DNA of 64,000 nt from Bacteroidota bacterium. Its GTDB lineage: Bacteria; Bacteroidota; Bacteroidia; Cytophagales; Cyclobacteriaceae. Made by a program: the position numbers and the translations under genes. Every line of letters begins with the position of its first letter. Position 1 is the stretch's first letter. Location: NCBI GenBank assembly GCA_023428695.1, contig JAEYWY010000002.1, positions 186,001 through 250,000 on the forward strand, given 5' to 3'. The notes beneath the pieces were generated by a model. That model worked only from the letters and a program-made list of their open reading frames with translations. It was not told where the DNA came from and ran no database searches. Positions 1-8,642 of the stretch are shown piece after piece.

Positions 1-1977
1 TCTAAAATCGACAGCCTCGAGACAAGACTGAAGAACAGGTTAAGCGACAGCGACCGGGTCAATACACTCTTAAAACTTTCGCAGGAATACGAGTACGTTG
101 ACATACGCAAGAGCAGGTCGCTGACTGAAGAAGCTATCGAGATTTCCGAGAAGAAGTCGTACATGGAAGGCGTTGTGGATGCGCACCAGAGTATGGGATC
201 GATTTACCGTGTCAGTGGGAATTATGCGGCGGCATTGCTCGAAGACAACAAATCACTGGAGGCGAGTCTGAAAATGAATGACAGCCTTAGAATTGCAAAA
301 ACCTACAACAACGTCGCGCATGATTACTATGATATGGGCGAGTTTGATGAAGCGTATCACTACTTCGTCAAATCATACCGGTATAGTTCGGCGCTTGGGG
401 ATTCGCTCCTTCTCACAATCGCGCTTCACAACATTGGAAGAGTGTTCAAGGAACTGGGGCAATATGACCACGCGAAGCAGCATCTCAAAATTTCGCAGGC
501 CCTCAGCGCGAAAATCAATGACCGTGAAGGAGAACCATATTCATTATCGGAGCTGGGCGACATAATGTTGCGCGAAGCAAAATACGATTCCGCATTGTCA
601 ACCCTGTTGGAAACAATCCGACTCAGCAAAGAACTTAAACTTCGTGTGTTGCTGCCAGAAACAATGATCAACATAGCGCGTATCCATGTGATCAGAAAAG
701 AATTCCCGAAGGCGCTTGCCTACTATGATTCGGCGTACTCGCTGTACGAGGCACCCAAAGATCGATTCGGCATAGCGGAAGTAAACCTCGGACGCGGGCT
801 CGTATATCTGAGCATGAAACAATACGATGACGCACTTTCCTACATCAGCAGCAGCCTTGCCGACGCGCGCTCATTGCACGCACGTGTGCTTGAACTGGAT
901 TGTTTCAAACATCTTTCCGCGCTTTGGGAAGAACGTGGTGAGTACAAGAAAGCATTGGAATACTACAAGCTTTACGAACAGGCGGAAGACACTGTGTTCA
1001 GTACGGATAAACAATCCAAGCTTCTCAGGTACCAGGTTCAGTTTGAAACTGAATCAAAGGATTCTGAAATCGCGAAACTGAGCCTTCAGCATACGTTGCA
1101 GAAGAGTGAGATTCGCAAAAGTGAATTTGTTCGAAACATCCTCGTCGTGGTAATGGCACTGAGCGGAATCCTGCTCATCACGGTTTACCGCAGTGGTCAG
1201 CGAAGAAGGAAAATCAATCATCTGCTGCTCCAGCATCAGGAGGAAATGGAAAAGAGAAGTGAGGAGCTCGCCAAGCTGAACCAGGTTAAGGACAAATTCT
1301 TCTCGATCATTTCCCACGACCTGCGTTCGCCTATCAATGCGTTGTCGGGATTACTTGACTTGCTGGACAAGGGTGCGATAGAACCCCACGAGCTACCGGT
1401 TCATATAAGGGAATTGCGCACGCGTTTCAATCACACAAGAACCCTTCTCAACAACCTGCTCGACTGGACGCTGCTTCAGATGGACAAGCTGAACCTCCAG
1501 GCTGGAAAGATCGACGTGCACAACATCGTTGACGAAAATATTCAGCTTCTCAGCTCTGTTCCCGGTAAAGAGATCCGGATGATCAACAACATTCCCGAAC
1601 CCGCCATTGCTTTTGGTGACTCCAATACCGTAAACCTGGTGATCCGTAACCTCATCACAAATGCCATCAAGTTCACCAATGACGGCGGCGAGGTTCTTAT
1701 TAACGGCGAAGAAAAGGAACACGAATGGTTGATCTCAGTTCGCGACAACGGTATCGGAATGAAACCCGAAGTACTCAGAATACTCTTCGACAAGACCGCA
1801 CCCTACACCACCCGTGGAACAGCCAACGAAAAAGGTACCGGACTTGGATTGATCCTCTGTAAAGAGTTCGTGGAGAAAAACGGGGGTCGTATTTGGGTCG
1901 AGAGTGCCGAGGGCAGTGGCAGCACATTCTACTTCACCCTTCCCAAGGAGAAGAGCGCCGACGTGATTTCTTTCTAA
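1..1977 (+). CDS. TPR-containing sensor histidine kinase, N-terminus cut by window edge
   Basis: The reading frame is open from the first base, so the gene starts outside the window; the first internal ATG (163) is not a convincing start because TPR-like sequence precedes it. About seven tetratricopeptide repeats are visible (for example NNVAHDYYDMGEFDEAYHYF and LHNIGRVFKELGQYDHAKQHL). They are followed by a coiled stretch, one membrane segment near 1135-1195 (ILVVVMALSGILLITVY), and a HisKA domain whose H-box SIISHDLRSP places the phospho-accepting His codon at 1315-1317. The HATPase domain has an N-box (NLVIRNLITNAIKF), DNGIGM and GTGLGL. No receiver domain is fused. This is the common Bacteroidota kinase design, with TPRs probably periplasmic; the signal and the partner regulator cannot be read from here. 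Confidence 0.93.
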   Translation, partial: SKIDSLETRLKNRLSDSDRVNTLLKLSQEYEYVDIRKSRSLTEEAIEISEKKSYMEGVVDAHQSMGSIYRVSGNYAAALLEDNKSLEASLKMNDSLRIAKTYNNVAHDYYDMGEFDEAYHYFVKSYRYSSALGDSLLLTIALHNIGRVFKELGQYDHAKQHLKISQALSAKINDREGEPYSLSELGDIMLREAKYDSALSTLLETIRLSKELKLRVLLPETMINIARIHVIRKEFPKALAYYDSAYSLYEAPKDRFGIAEVNLGRGLVYLSMKQYDDALSYISSSLADARSLHARVLELDCFKHLSALWEERGEYKKALEYYKLYEQAEDTVFSTDKQSKLLRYQVQFETESKDSEIAKLSLQHTLQKSEIRKSEFVRNILVVVMALSGILLITVYRSGQRRRKINHLLLQHQEEMEKRSEELAKLNQVKDKFFSIISHDLRSPINALSGLLDLLDKGAIEPHELPVHIRELRTRFNHTRTLLNNLLDWTLLQMDKLNLQAGKIDVHNIVDENIQLLSSVPGKEIRMINNIPEPAIAFGDSNTVNLVIRNLITNAIKFTNDGGEVLINGEEKEHEWLISVRDNGIGMKPEVLRILFDKTAPYTTRGTANEKGTGLGLILCKEFVEKNGGRIWVESAEGSGSTFYFTLPKEKSADVISF

Positions 1978-2015
1978 TTTTAGTTGTAAAGGCTTTCGCT
2001 GATCCTTTTCTATCC

Positions 2016-2023
2016 TATTTTTG
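2016..2023 (+). promoter_or_regulatory. Candidate -7 element ahead of nuoI
   Basis: TATTTTTG matches the Bacteroidota -7 consensus TAnnTTTG and lies 11 bases before the nuoI ATG. The upstream -33 half is poor (TTTC about 18 bases away). It would let nuoI-N be transcribed separately from the kinase upstream. Confidence 0.38.
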
Positions 2024-2034
2024 TTCAGCCAAGA

Positions 2035-2718
2035 ATGGAAGGAAAAGGTTTTACATACTGGCAAAACATCGCGATAGCCATCAAGTCGTTATGGATCGGC
2101 TTGAAGATCACACTTCGCCATCTGTTTACCGCATTCAGGAGACGCCGTCCCGTACACGTTTCCGAAGCCAGTTATTTCAGCCAAACCGAGGGGATTAACA
2201 CGGTTCGTTACCCACATGAGATGCAGCCAATTCCTGACAACGGAAGGTACCGCCTGCACAATGAGATTGACGACTGCATTGTTTGCGACAAGTGCGCCAA
2301 AATTTGCCCGGTCGACTGCATCACGATCGAACCGGTAAGGGCGGTCGGTGAAATTGGCAAAACTTCAGATGGAACATCAAAGCGTATTTACGCCGCCAAA
2401 TTCGATATCGATATGGGCAAGTGCTGCTTCTGCGGACTCTGTACAACGGTGTGCCCAACCGAATGCCTGACGATGACGAAGGTTTATGACTTCAGCGTCT
2501 TCGACATGATGGAGCATAATTTTGCCTTCGCAGAAATGACGGAAGCTGAAATTGCGGAAAAGAAGGCAGAGTTCGAATCATTTCAGAAGGCAAAACAGGA
2601 GATAAAGCCGGCACCCGTTAGCGAAACGGCGGAAAGCAAGCCCGCATCACCAAAACCCGCGGGTGCAAAACCGGTGTTCAAGCCCAAAATAAAACCGCCC
2701 GGACCACCATCGACATGA
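2035..2718 (+). CDS. nuoI: NADH-quinone oxidoreductase subunit I (NuoI)
   Basis: This is the peripheral-arm subunit of complex I carrying clusters N6a and N6b. Two classical 4Fe-4S motifs are present, CIVCDKCAKICPVDC and CCFCGLCTTVCPTEC, separated by about 45 residues as in the family. An amphipathic N-terminus (IAIAIKSLWIGLKITLRHLF) would lie on the membrane. After the ferredoxin fold there is a 50-60 residue Pro/Lys/Ala-rich tail (KPASPKPAGAKP), longer than in most NuoI proteins and probably disordered. The ATG at 2035 gives a standard N-terminus. Its stop overlaps the nuoJ start by four bases. The usual upstream partner nuoH is absent; a histidine kinase gene is there instead. Confidence 0.96.
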   Translation: MEGKGFTYWQNIAIAIKSLWIGLKITLRHLFTAFRRRRPVHVSEASYFSQTEGINTVRYPHEMQPIPDNGRYRLHNEIDDCIVCDKCAKICPVDCITIEPVRAVGEIGKTSDGTSKRIYAAKFDIDMGKCCFCGLCTTVCPTECLTMTKVYDFSVFDMMEHNFAFAEMTEAEIAEKKAEFESFQKAKQEIKPAPVSETAESKPASPKPAGAKPVFKPKIKPPGPPST

Positions 2719-3227
2719 GCCTCTATCTCACAACGCTTTACTTTTTTATTGCGCTTGCCGGACTGTCGGCAATTGGTATGGTGTTTAGCCGGAACGTTCT
2801 TTACGCTGCGTTGCTTTTGATCGTTTGCCTTTTATCTGTTGCCGCACTGTACGTCGTGATGTATGCAGAATTCGTGGCAGTGACTCAGATTCTGGTGTAC
2901 GCGGGAGGAATTCTTGTGGTAATCATTTTCGGGATCATGTTAACGGCAAGATTTGCCGATCAACCTTTGCGAGTCGGACACGCGAATATTTTCAGTGGCG
3001 TCCTGGTCTCTGTTTGTTTCTTTGGACTGATGACGAAACTAATCACGGGCTTGTCTCTTTCGTCTCCGCCAGCGATGCCAAATGAAAATCCGCCAGGCAT
3101 ATCGGCTGTAGGAGTATCGTTTCTAACAGATCACGTACTCGTGTTTGAAATTGCCGGACTACTTTTGCTGATCGCACTTATTGGTGCTGCAGTCATCGCT
3201 TCACACAAACCGGATAGTGCCAAATGA
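2715..3227 (+). CDS. nuoJ: NADH-quinone oxidoreductase subunit J (NuoJ)
   Basis: Membrane-arm subunit of complex I, 170 residues with about five hydrophobic helices. The conserved third-helix region (YAEFVAVTQILVYAGGILVVIIFGIML) is present, including the pi-bulge neighbourhood that couples quinone chemistry to proton pumping. The gene starts inside the nuoI stop (ATGA) and ends inside the nuoK start (ATGA), which indicates translational coupling. Confidence 0.95.
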   Translation: MSLYLTTLYFFIALAGLSAIGMVFSRNVLYAALLLIVCLLSVAALYVVMYAEFVAVTQILVYAGGILVVIIFGIMLTARFADQPLRVGHANIFSGVLVSVCFFGLMTKLITGLSLSSPPAMPNENPPGISAVGVSFLTDHVLVFEIAGLLLLIALIGAAVIASHKPDSAK

Positions 3228-3532
3228 ATTCACTGAACCTGATTCTGTTGCTGGCCGCGTTGTTGTTTTCAACGGGGATTTGTGTTGTCATCACGAAAAG
3301 AAACAGCATCATGGTACTACTCGGGATCGAGTTGATGCTCAACGCCGCCAATATTAACCTCGTTGCATTCAACCGCGTGTATGCAGACAGGCTTGATGGA
3401 CAGGTGTTCGCGCTTTTCGTCATCGTCGTGGCAGTGTGTGAGGCAGCGGTGGGGCTGGCTATTGTGTTGAGTGTTTACCGGAACTATCTCACTTCCGTTC
3501 CCGACCAGGTTGATCAACTAAAAGAAAAATAG
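3224..3532 (+). CDS. nuoK: NADH-quinone oxidoreductase subunit K (NuoK)
   Basis: Small three-helix complex I membrane subunit, 102 residues, the normal size. The conserved block MVLLGIELMLNAANINLVAF contains the buried glutamate used in proton transfer, and a second acidic residue lies in VVAVCEAAVGLAIVLSVYRN. The start overlaps the nuoJ stop by four bases, and nuoL follows after nine bases. Confidence 0.96.
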   Translation: MNSLNLILLLAALLFSTGICVVITKRNSIMVLLGIELMLNAANINLVAFNRVYADRLDGQVFALFVIVVAVCEAAVGLAIVLSVYRNYLTSVPDQVDQLKEK

Positions 3533-3541
3533 GAACAGCGC

Positions 3542-5464
3542 ATGCAAACGACGTACTCATCACTGTTTGACATCAGCCTTGCGGTGTGTGTAGTCTTACC
3601 GTTGCTGTCGTTTCTTCTGAGCCTGTCGTTTTCGGAGCGTTATTCGTGGATCATGGGCATACTCGCCCCTTTTCTGCTACTGCTTTCTTCGATCGGCTCG
3701 GTGATCGTCTTTTCACAAGCATGGCCGGGGCCGGATTACGATGTGCACGCGACCTGGTTTCGTATCAATCAGCTAGAGTTTAACGTCGGAATTAACATCG
3801 ACAACAACGCCGCAGTGATGCTCTTTGTAGTCACGCTGATTTCCTTTCTTGTTCACCTTTTCAGCACCGGATATATGGCCGGAGATTCCGGCGAGAAGCG
3901 ATACTTCGGAATGTTGGGCCTTTTCACTTTTGCCATGCAGGGTGTGGTACTTGCCGACAACCTGCTTTTGATTTTCGTTTTCTGGGAACTGGTGGGATTT
4001 TCGTCGTACATGCTGATTGGCCACTGGCGTCACAAGCCTTCAGCGGCCGCAGCTGCCACAAAAGCATTTTTACTTAACAGGATTGGTGACGTGGGTTTTA
4101 TCATTGCCATACTTTTCGTCTGGCGAACTGCCGATACCCTGTCCGTTAGCGCGTTGGCTGCATCCGACATTTCATGGAGTACGTTTGCGGGTCTTTGCAT
4201 CTTATGTGGAGTAATCGGCAAATCGGCGCAGTTTCCATTGTTCACCTGGCTCCCTGACGCCATGGAGGGCCCGACACCAGTCAGCGCACTCATTCACGCT
4301 GCCACAATGGTCGCGGCCGGTGTGTACCTCCTGGCCCGCGTCTTTTTTCTTTTTTCGCCGGAAGCACTTGCCGTTGTTGCCGTAATTGGGATCATCACAG
4401 CCCTGCTCGGTGCGGGAGCGGCACTCGTACAAAACGACATCAAGAAGGTTCTGGCATACTCAACTATCTCGCAACTTGGTCTAATGGTCACAGCTGTCGG
4501 GGCTGGTGCACCCGGCGCGGCGATGCTGCATCTCTTCGCCCACGCTTTTTTTAAGGCGGGCCTTTTCCTTTGCGCCGGTTCAATTATTCATGTTCTGCAC
4601 CAGGCGCAACGTCAGTCGAATGTCCACTTCGATGTTCAGGACATTCGAAATCTGGGAGGTCTCCGTAAAAAACTTCCGTTTACATTTTTTGCAACCGTGA
4701 TAAGCGGGGCATCGTTGGCCGGGCTTCCACTATTTTCAGGATTCCTGTCGAAGGAAGCGATCCTCTCATCACTCAATCTTTGGAAAGGCGATACCCTGAA
4801 CGGCAGGTGGATCGTGCTTGCTCTTGCATTTGTGGTTTCCTTCCTGACGGTTGCCTATATCTTCAGACTTATTTACAGAGTATTCTTCGGACAGGAATCT
4901 GCCACGCATTCACTTTCAGTTGTTGAGCCTCCACCCGTAATGCGTGCACCCGTAGCGTTACTTGCAATCGCGTCGTTGTGGCCTGTGATCGCCATGAACC
5001 CTTTTAACCCCGAGGGATGGTTTTATGTATCATCACACGGAAGCTCAATTGCGTTCATCCTTATTTCCACACTCTGGGTCCTGGCTGCACTTGTTGTTGC
5101 AGTGCTGTTTTTCTGGAGCGGACGAAATATTTATTCGCCTTCGCTTTACGAGATGTTTTACATCGACCGGTTTTACCAATGGGCTTTCGTGAACCCGGTT
5201 CTTGCATTATCCCGTGTGGCGCAGTCTGCGGATCGGAAAGTGATTGACGGGTTTCTTCATGGTGTTGCCTACACACAGGTAATTACTGCCCACCTCATTG
5301 GGTGGTTCGACAGCTTTATCATTGACGGTATTGTGAACGGCGTTGCTTCGTTGACGCGTTTTACCGGCGCCATAGCGCGTTCCTTCATTGACGGAAAAAT
5401 TCAGCTTTATATCTTCTGGGCCCTCTTTACTGTTATTATTTTTCTAATTTGGTCGCTTATTTAG
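3542..5464 (+). CDS. nuoL: NADH-quinone oxidoreductase subunit L (NuoL)
   Basis: Antiporter-like distal proton-pumping subunit of complex I, 640 residues. The family core is clear: FWELVGFSSYMLIGHW, FPLFTWLPDAMEGPTPVSALIHAATMVAAGVYLL, NDIKKVLAYSTISQLG and LFLCAGSIIH. The glutamate in FWELVG and the lysine of NDIKKVLAYST are the known proton-path residues. The C-terminus carries the long amphipathic helix region typical of NuoL. It lies in the nuoI-N operon between nuoK and nuoM. Confidence 0.96.
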   Translation: MQTTYSSLFDISLAVCVVLPLLSFLLSLSFSERYSWIMGILAPFLLLLSSIGSVIVFSQAWPGPDYDVHATWFRINQLEFNVGINIDNNAAVMLFVVTLISFLVHLFSTGYMAGDSGEKRYFGMLGLFTFAMQGVVLADNLLLIFVFWELVGFSSYMLIGHWRHKPSAAAAATKAFLLNRIGDVGFIIAILFVWRTADTLSVSALAASDISWSTFAGLCILCGVIGKSAQFPLFTWLPDAMEGPTPVSALIHAATMVAAGVYLLARVFFLFSPEALAVVAVIGIITALLGAGAALVQNDIKKVLAYSTISQLGLMVTAVGAGAPGAAMLHLFAHAFFKAGLFLCAGSIIHVLHQAQRQSNVHFDVQDIRNLGGLRKKLPFTFFATVISGASLAGLPLFSGFLSKEAILSSLNLWKGDTLNGRWIVLALAFVVSFLTVAYIFRLIYRVFFGQESATHSLSVVEPPPVMRAPVALLAIASLWPVIAMNPFNPEGWFYVSSHGSSIAFILISTLWVLAALVVAVLFFWSGRNIYSPSLYEMFYIDRFYQWAFVNPVLALSRVAQSADRKVIDGFLHGVAYTQVITAHLIGWFDSFIIDGIVNGVASLTRFTGAIARSFIDGKIQLYIFWALFTVIIFLIWSLI

Positions 5465-5496
5465 GAACCCTCAACCGCTTCTGACGCAATAAGTAA

Positions 5497-7110
5497 ATGC
5501 AGCATTATCTGATCTCCTTACTTATCTTCACACCTCTCGTCGCGGCTGTCGCAGCTATCCTTATTCCTTCGCGCTTCGAATCAACCTTTCGCTACCTCAC
5601 GTTAGTTGTCAACGGCTTACAAACCTCCCTTTTCATTTATGCAGCTACCCTGTTCACTCCGGACGCGGCATTTCAGTTCGTTGAGCAGAAGCCATGGATA
5701 ACACTTGACCTTGGAACATGGGGGCAACTAAAGGCTCAGTATTTTGTGGCTGTCGATGGCCTGAGTTTCCCACTCGTTGGACTTTGTGTGTTCGTACTTC
5801 TCCTCTCGACGATATCATCGTGGACGATAAAGACAAGCGTTAAAGGATACTTCATTCTGATGCTTATCCTGAACACGGCCATAATCGGAACGTTCACGGC
5901 ACTGGACATGCTGCTCTTCTATCTGTTCTTCGAGTTCATGCTTTTGCCGATGTTCTTCCTGATTGCGATCTGGGGTGGCGCGCGACGTGAGTATGCATCG
6001 ATCAAGTTCTTCCTTTATACATTGGTTGGTTCGATACTGATTCTCATCGTGATGATCGCGTTGTATCTGTCCGTAAATGAACCTTCGGGCAGCAACATGC
6101 TGGTGCACAGCTTCAACATGTTGAACATGGCTGAGCCATCACATTTCATTTCGAACGCAATACTTGATCCGAATAACAGTTGGGAAATCGGCTGGTTTGA
6201 TGCAAGGCAGTGGGCGTTTCTCTTTCTGTTTGTCGGATTTGCCATCAAACTTCCGGCAGTACCATTACATACATGGCTACCCGACGCGCACGTTGAAGCG
6301 CCAACGCCGGTGTCTGTAATTCTTGCAGCAATACTCCTCAAAATCGGTGGCTATGGTCTTGCGCGCATTGCCTTCCCAATATTTCCTGAAGCAGCGATGT
6401 ACTTCAGCACATTCGTCGGTATTGTTGGTGTGGTGTCAATCATCTACGGCGGACTAAACGCAATGGCTAGTAAGGACCTCAAACGACTCATCGCTTACTC
6501 GTCTGTATCACACATGGGCTTTGTATTACTCGGCCTTGCTTCACTGACTCCCGAAGGTGTAAGCGGAGCAGTCTTTCAGATGGTGAGCCATGGTATTATT
6601 TCGGCGATGTTGTTCCTGATTGCCGGCGTGCTTTACGATCGTACCCACAACCGGACGATCGCCTATTACTCTGGTTTGTCCGCGAAGATGAAATCATACA
6701 CCGCATTTGTGTTGGTTGCATTCTTTGCATCCATGGGACTTCCGGGCTTCTCAGGGTTTATGGCGGAGATACTTGTCTTTCTGGGCGCGTTTAAGGCCCC
6801 GTCATCCAACGGACTGCTACACGAAAGTTTTGCCATCCTTGCAACGGCGGGGCTTGTGCTTGGTGCAGCCTATTACCTGTGGACGATGCAGCGCATGTTC
6901 TTCGGACCGCTTGACGTAAAAGGAGGAGCTAACATAAATCATCTAACAGACCTCGACAGACGTGAATGGCTAATGCTGGTGCCGCTGTCCATTGCAACCC
7001 TGTGCCTCGGAATATTTCCGCAACTCCTGATACAGTTTGTTGATCCGTTCGCTCGCACACTCACAGACCTTGTGCTTGTAACCGGCAAAAGTCTAATCCT
7101 AATACCCTGA
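5497..7110 (+). CDS. nuoM: NADH-quinone oxidoreductase subunit M (NuoM)
   Basis: Antiporter-like membrane subunit of complex I, 537 residues. Signature stretches are FYLFFEFMLLPMFFLIAIWGG (with the conserved acidic residue), LHTWLPDAHVEAPTPVSVILA and KDLKRLIAYSSVSHMGFVLLG. A 32-base gap separates it from nuoL and two bases separate it from nuoN, so it is within the same operon. Confidence 0.96.
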   Translation: MQHYLISLLIFTPLVAAVAAILIPSRFESTFRYLTLVVNGLQTSLFIYAATLFTPDAAFQFVEQKPWITLDLGTWGQLKAQYFVAVDGLSFPLVGLCVFVLLLSTISSWTIKTSVKGYFILMLILNTAIIGTFTALDMLLFYLFFEFMLLPMFFLIAIWGGARREYASIKFFLYTLVGSILILIVMIALYLSVNEPSGSNMLVHSFNMLNMAEPSHFISNAILDPNNSWEIGWFDARQWAFLFLFVGFAIKLPAVPLHTWLPDAHVEAPTPVSVILAAILLKIGGYGLARIAFPIFPEAAMYFSTFVGIVGVVSIIYGGLNAMASKDLKRLIAYSSVSHMGFVLLGLASLTPEGVSGAVFQMVSHGIISAMLFLIAGVLYDRTHNRTIAYYSGLSAKMKSYTAFVLVAFFASMGLPGFSGFMAEILVFLGAFKAPSSNGLLHESFAILATAGLVLGAAYYLWTMQRMFFGPLDVKGGANINHLTDLDRREWLMLVPLSIATLCLGIFPQLLIQFVDPFARTLTDLVLVTGKSLILIP

Positions 7111-7112
7111 TC

Positions 7113-8585
7113 GTGAACCATTCGCTTCGGGAAACGCTCGAGTCAATACAAATGAGTGTAGCCGGCATGGCTTCCGAAGCAGCGCTGTTGGGAGGTGTTC
7201 TGTTAATCATTACGGGTGGACTAATCTGGAAACATCATACAACGTTCTTTCATGCGGCTTCACTCCTTGTACTTGTCATAGCTGCGATTATCGATTTTGT
7301 TTCTTTGAACAGCGATGCCGCGACGTTCTTCAGCGGGTCTGTCAGATCTGATGGTTTTGCCAGGTTTCTGCAATTGCTATTTGGCGTAGCCGGAATGTTC
7401 ACAGTCGCCATGAGCATAACAGCGAAACACCAGCAAACCCGACTGACGGAATATTATGCGATGATATTATCGGTAATTCTTGGTGCGAGAATTCTTGTTA
7501 TGAGCGAGAACCTCGTTATCGCTTTTGTTTCCCTCGAAGTTATATCCATCGCATCGTACATTCTTACGGGATTCTCATTCACGAAAAAAGCGACAGAAGG
7601 AAGTCTCAAATATTTCCTTTTCGGCTCCACTGCGTCCGCGGTGATGTTGTATGGCTTTTCACTCCTTTACGGAATTACCGGGACAGTTCAGTTTACATCA
7701 ATTGAATTCCTTCAGGGAATCAACGACCATGGCCATGGACTGGTCCTTGTGGCCTCCACCCTGGCGCTGGCAGGTTTTCTTTACAAAATTGCTGCAGTAC
7801 CGATGCACCCCTGGGCACCTGACGTGTATGAGGCTGCCTCGATGCCGGTGATTGCGTTGTTTTCAGTGGTTCCCAAGCTTGCAGGACTGGGTATCCTGAC
7901 GAGGTTTCTGGTAATTATGAATTTTCACGGAAAGCCGGATTGGCAGCTTATCCTCGCCGTTATCATTCTTGCTACCCTTACGGTGGGTAACTTCTCGGCA
8001 CTTTGGCAGAAGAACGTAAAGCGTCTGATGGCGTATTCGTCGATTGCGCAGTCCGGCTTTCTGCTCGTGGCACTGGTGACGTTTGATCCGCGCGGACTTC
8101 AGTATATGCTTTTTTATGCTGCCGTGTATATGATCTTGAATTTCCTGGTGTTCATTATGCTGCAATACTTTGAAGAAAACGGAGCTACAACGATTGCGGA
8201 GTACGGTGGCGCAGGTAAAGTCGCAGTTTGGCCGTCAATATGCCTGCTCGTGGGAATGATTGGTCTTACCGGCTTGCCGCCTACAGCCGGCTTCACCAGT
8301 AAAGTGTTTATTTTTTCGGCGTTATGGGAATCATACTCAGGGTCAGGGAAGACATTATTGCTCTGGGTATTGATTTTCGGTTTGCTGAACACCGTTGTTT
8401 CGCTTTTCTATTACCTCCGCCTGCCCTATTACGCTTTTGTGCGTCCGGCTACCATAGATTGGGCAGCAAATAAATCGCTGATACAAAATTTTTTAGGCGC
8501 AATTTTGGTTGTATTCGTACTCCTCCTGTTCTTCAGTCCAGGTTTGTTGATGGGATGGATTAATAAAATTACCTTTGCGTACTAG
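7113..8585 (+). CDS. nuoN: NADH-quinone oxidoreductase subunit N (NuoN)
   Basis: Third antiporter-like subunit of complex I, 490 residues. Visible family motifs are VSLEVISIASYILTGF, AVPMHPWAPDVYEAASMPVIA and KNVKRLMAYSSIAQSGFLL. I use the GTG at 7113, two bases after the nuoM stop; an ATG at 7152 (MSVAGMASEA) would remove 13 residues and is the main alternative. It is the last gene of the cluster, and a different pathway begins 57 bases downstream. Confidence 0.94.
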   Translation: MNHSLRETLESIQMSVAGMASEAALLGGVLLIITGGLIWKHHTTFFHAASLLVLVIAAIIDFVSLNSDAATFFSGSVRSDGFARFLQLLFGVAGMFTVAMSITAKHQQTRLTEYYAMILSVILGARILVMSENLVIAFVSLEVISIASYILTGFSFTKKATEGSLKYFLFGSTASAVMLYGFSLLYGITGTVQFTSIEFLQGINDHGHGLVLVASTLALAGFLYKIAAVPMHPWAPDVYEAASMPVIALFSVVPKLAGLGILTRFLVIMNFHGKPDWQLILAVIILATLTVGNFSALWQKNVKRLMAYSSIAQSGFLLVALVTFDPRGLQYMLFYAAVYMILNFLVFIMLQYFEENGATTIAEYGGAGKVAVWPSICLLVGMIGLTGLPPTAGFTSKVFIFSALWESYSGSGKTLLLWVLIFGLLNTVVSLFYYLRLPYYAFVRPATIDWAANKSLIQNFLGAILVVFVLLLFFSPGLLMGWINKITFAY

Positions 8586-8606
8586 AGGCAACAGTTTTCG
8601 GCGCGT

Positions 8607-8625
8607 AACGGTACCGGAAACCGTT
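8607..8625 (+). other. Small inverted repeat between nuoN and the PurF-like gene
   Basis: AACGGT and ACCGTT form a six-pair stem with a seven-base loop. No U tract follows, so it is not a convincing terminator. It may be part of the 5' region of the next gene. Confidence 0.25.
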
Positions 8626-8642
8626 CGAACCAGGAACCAAAA

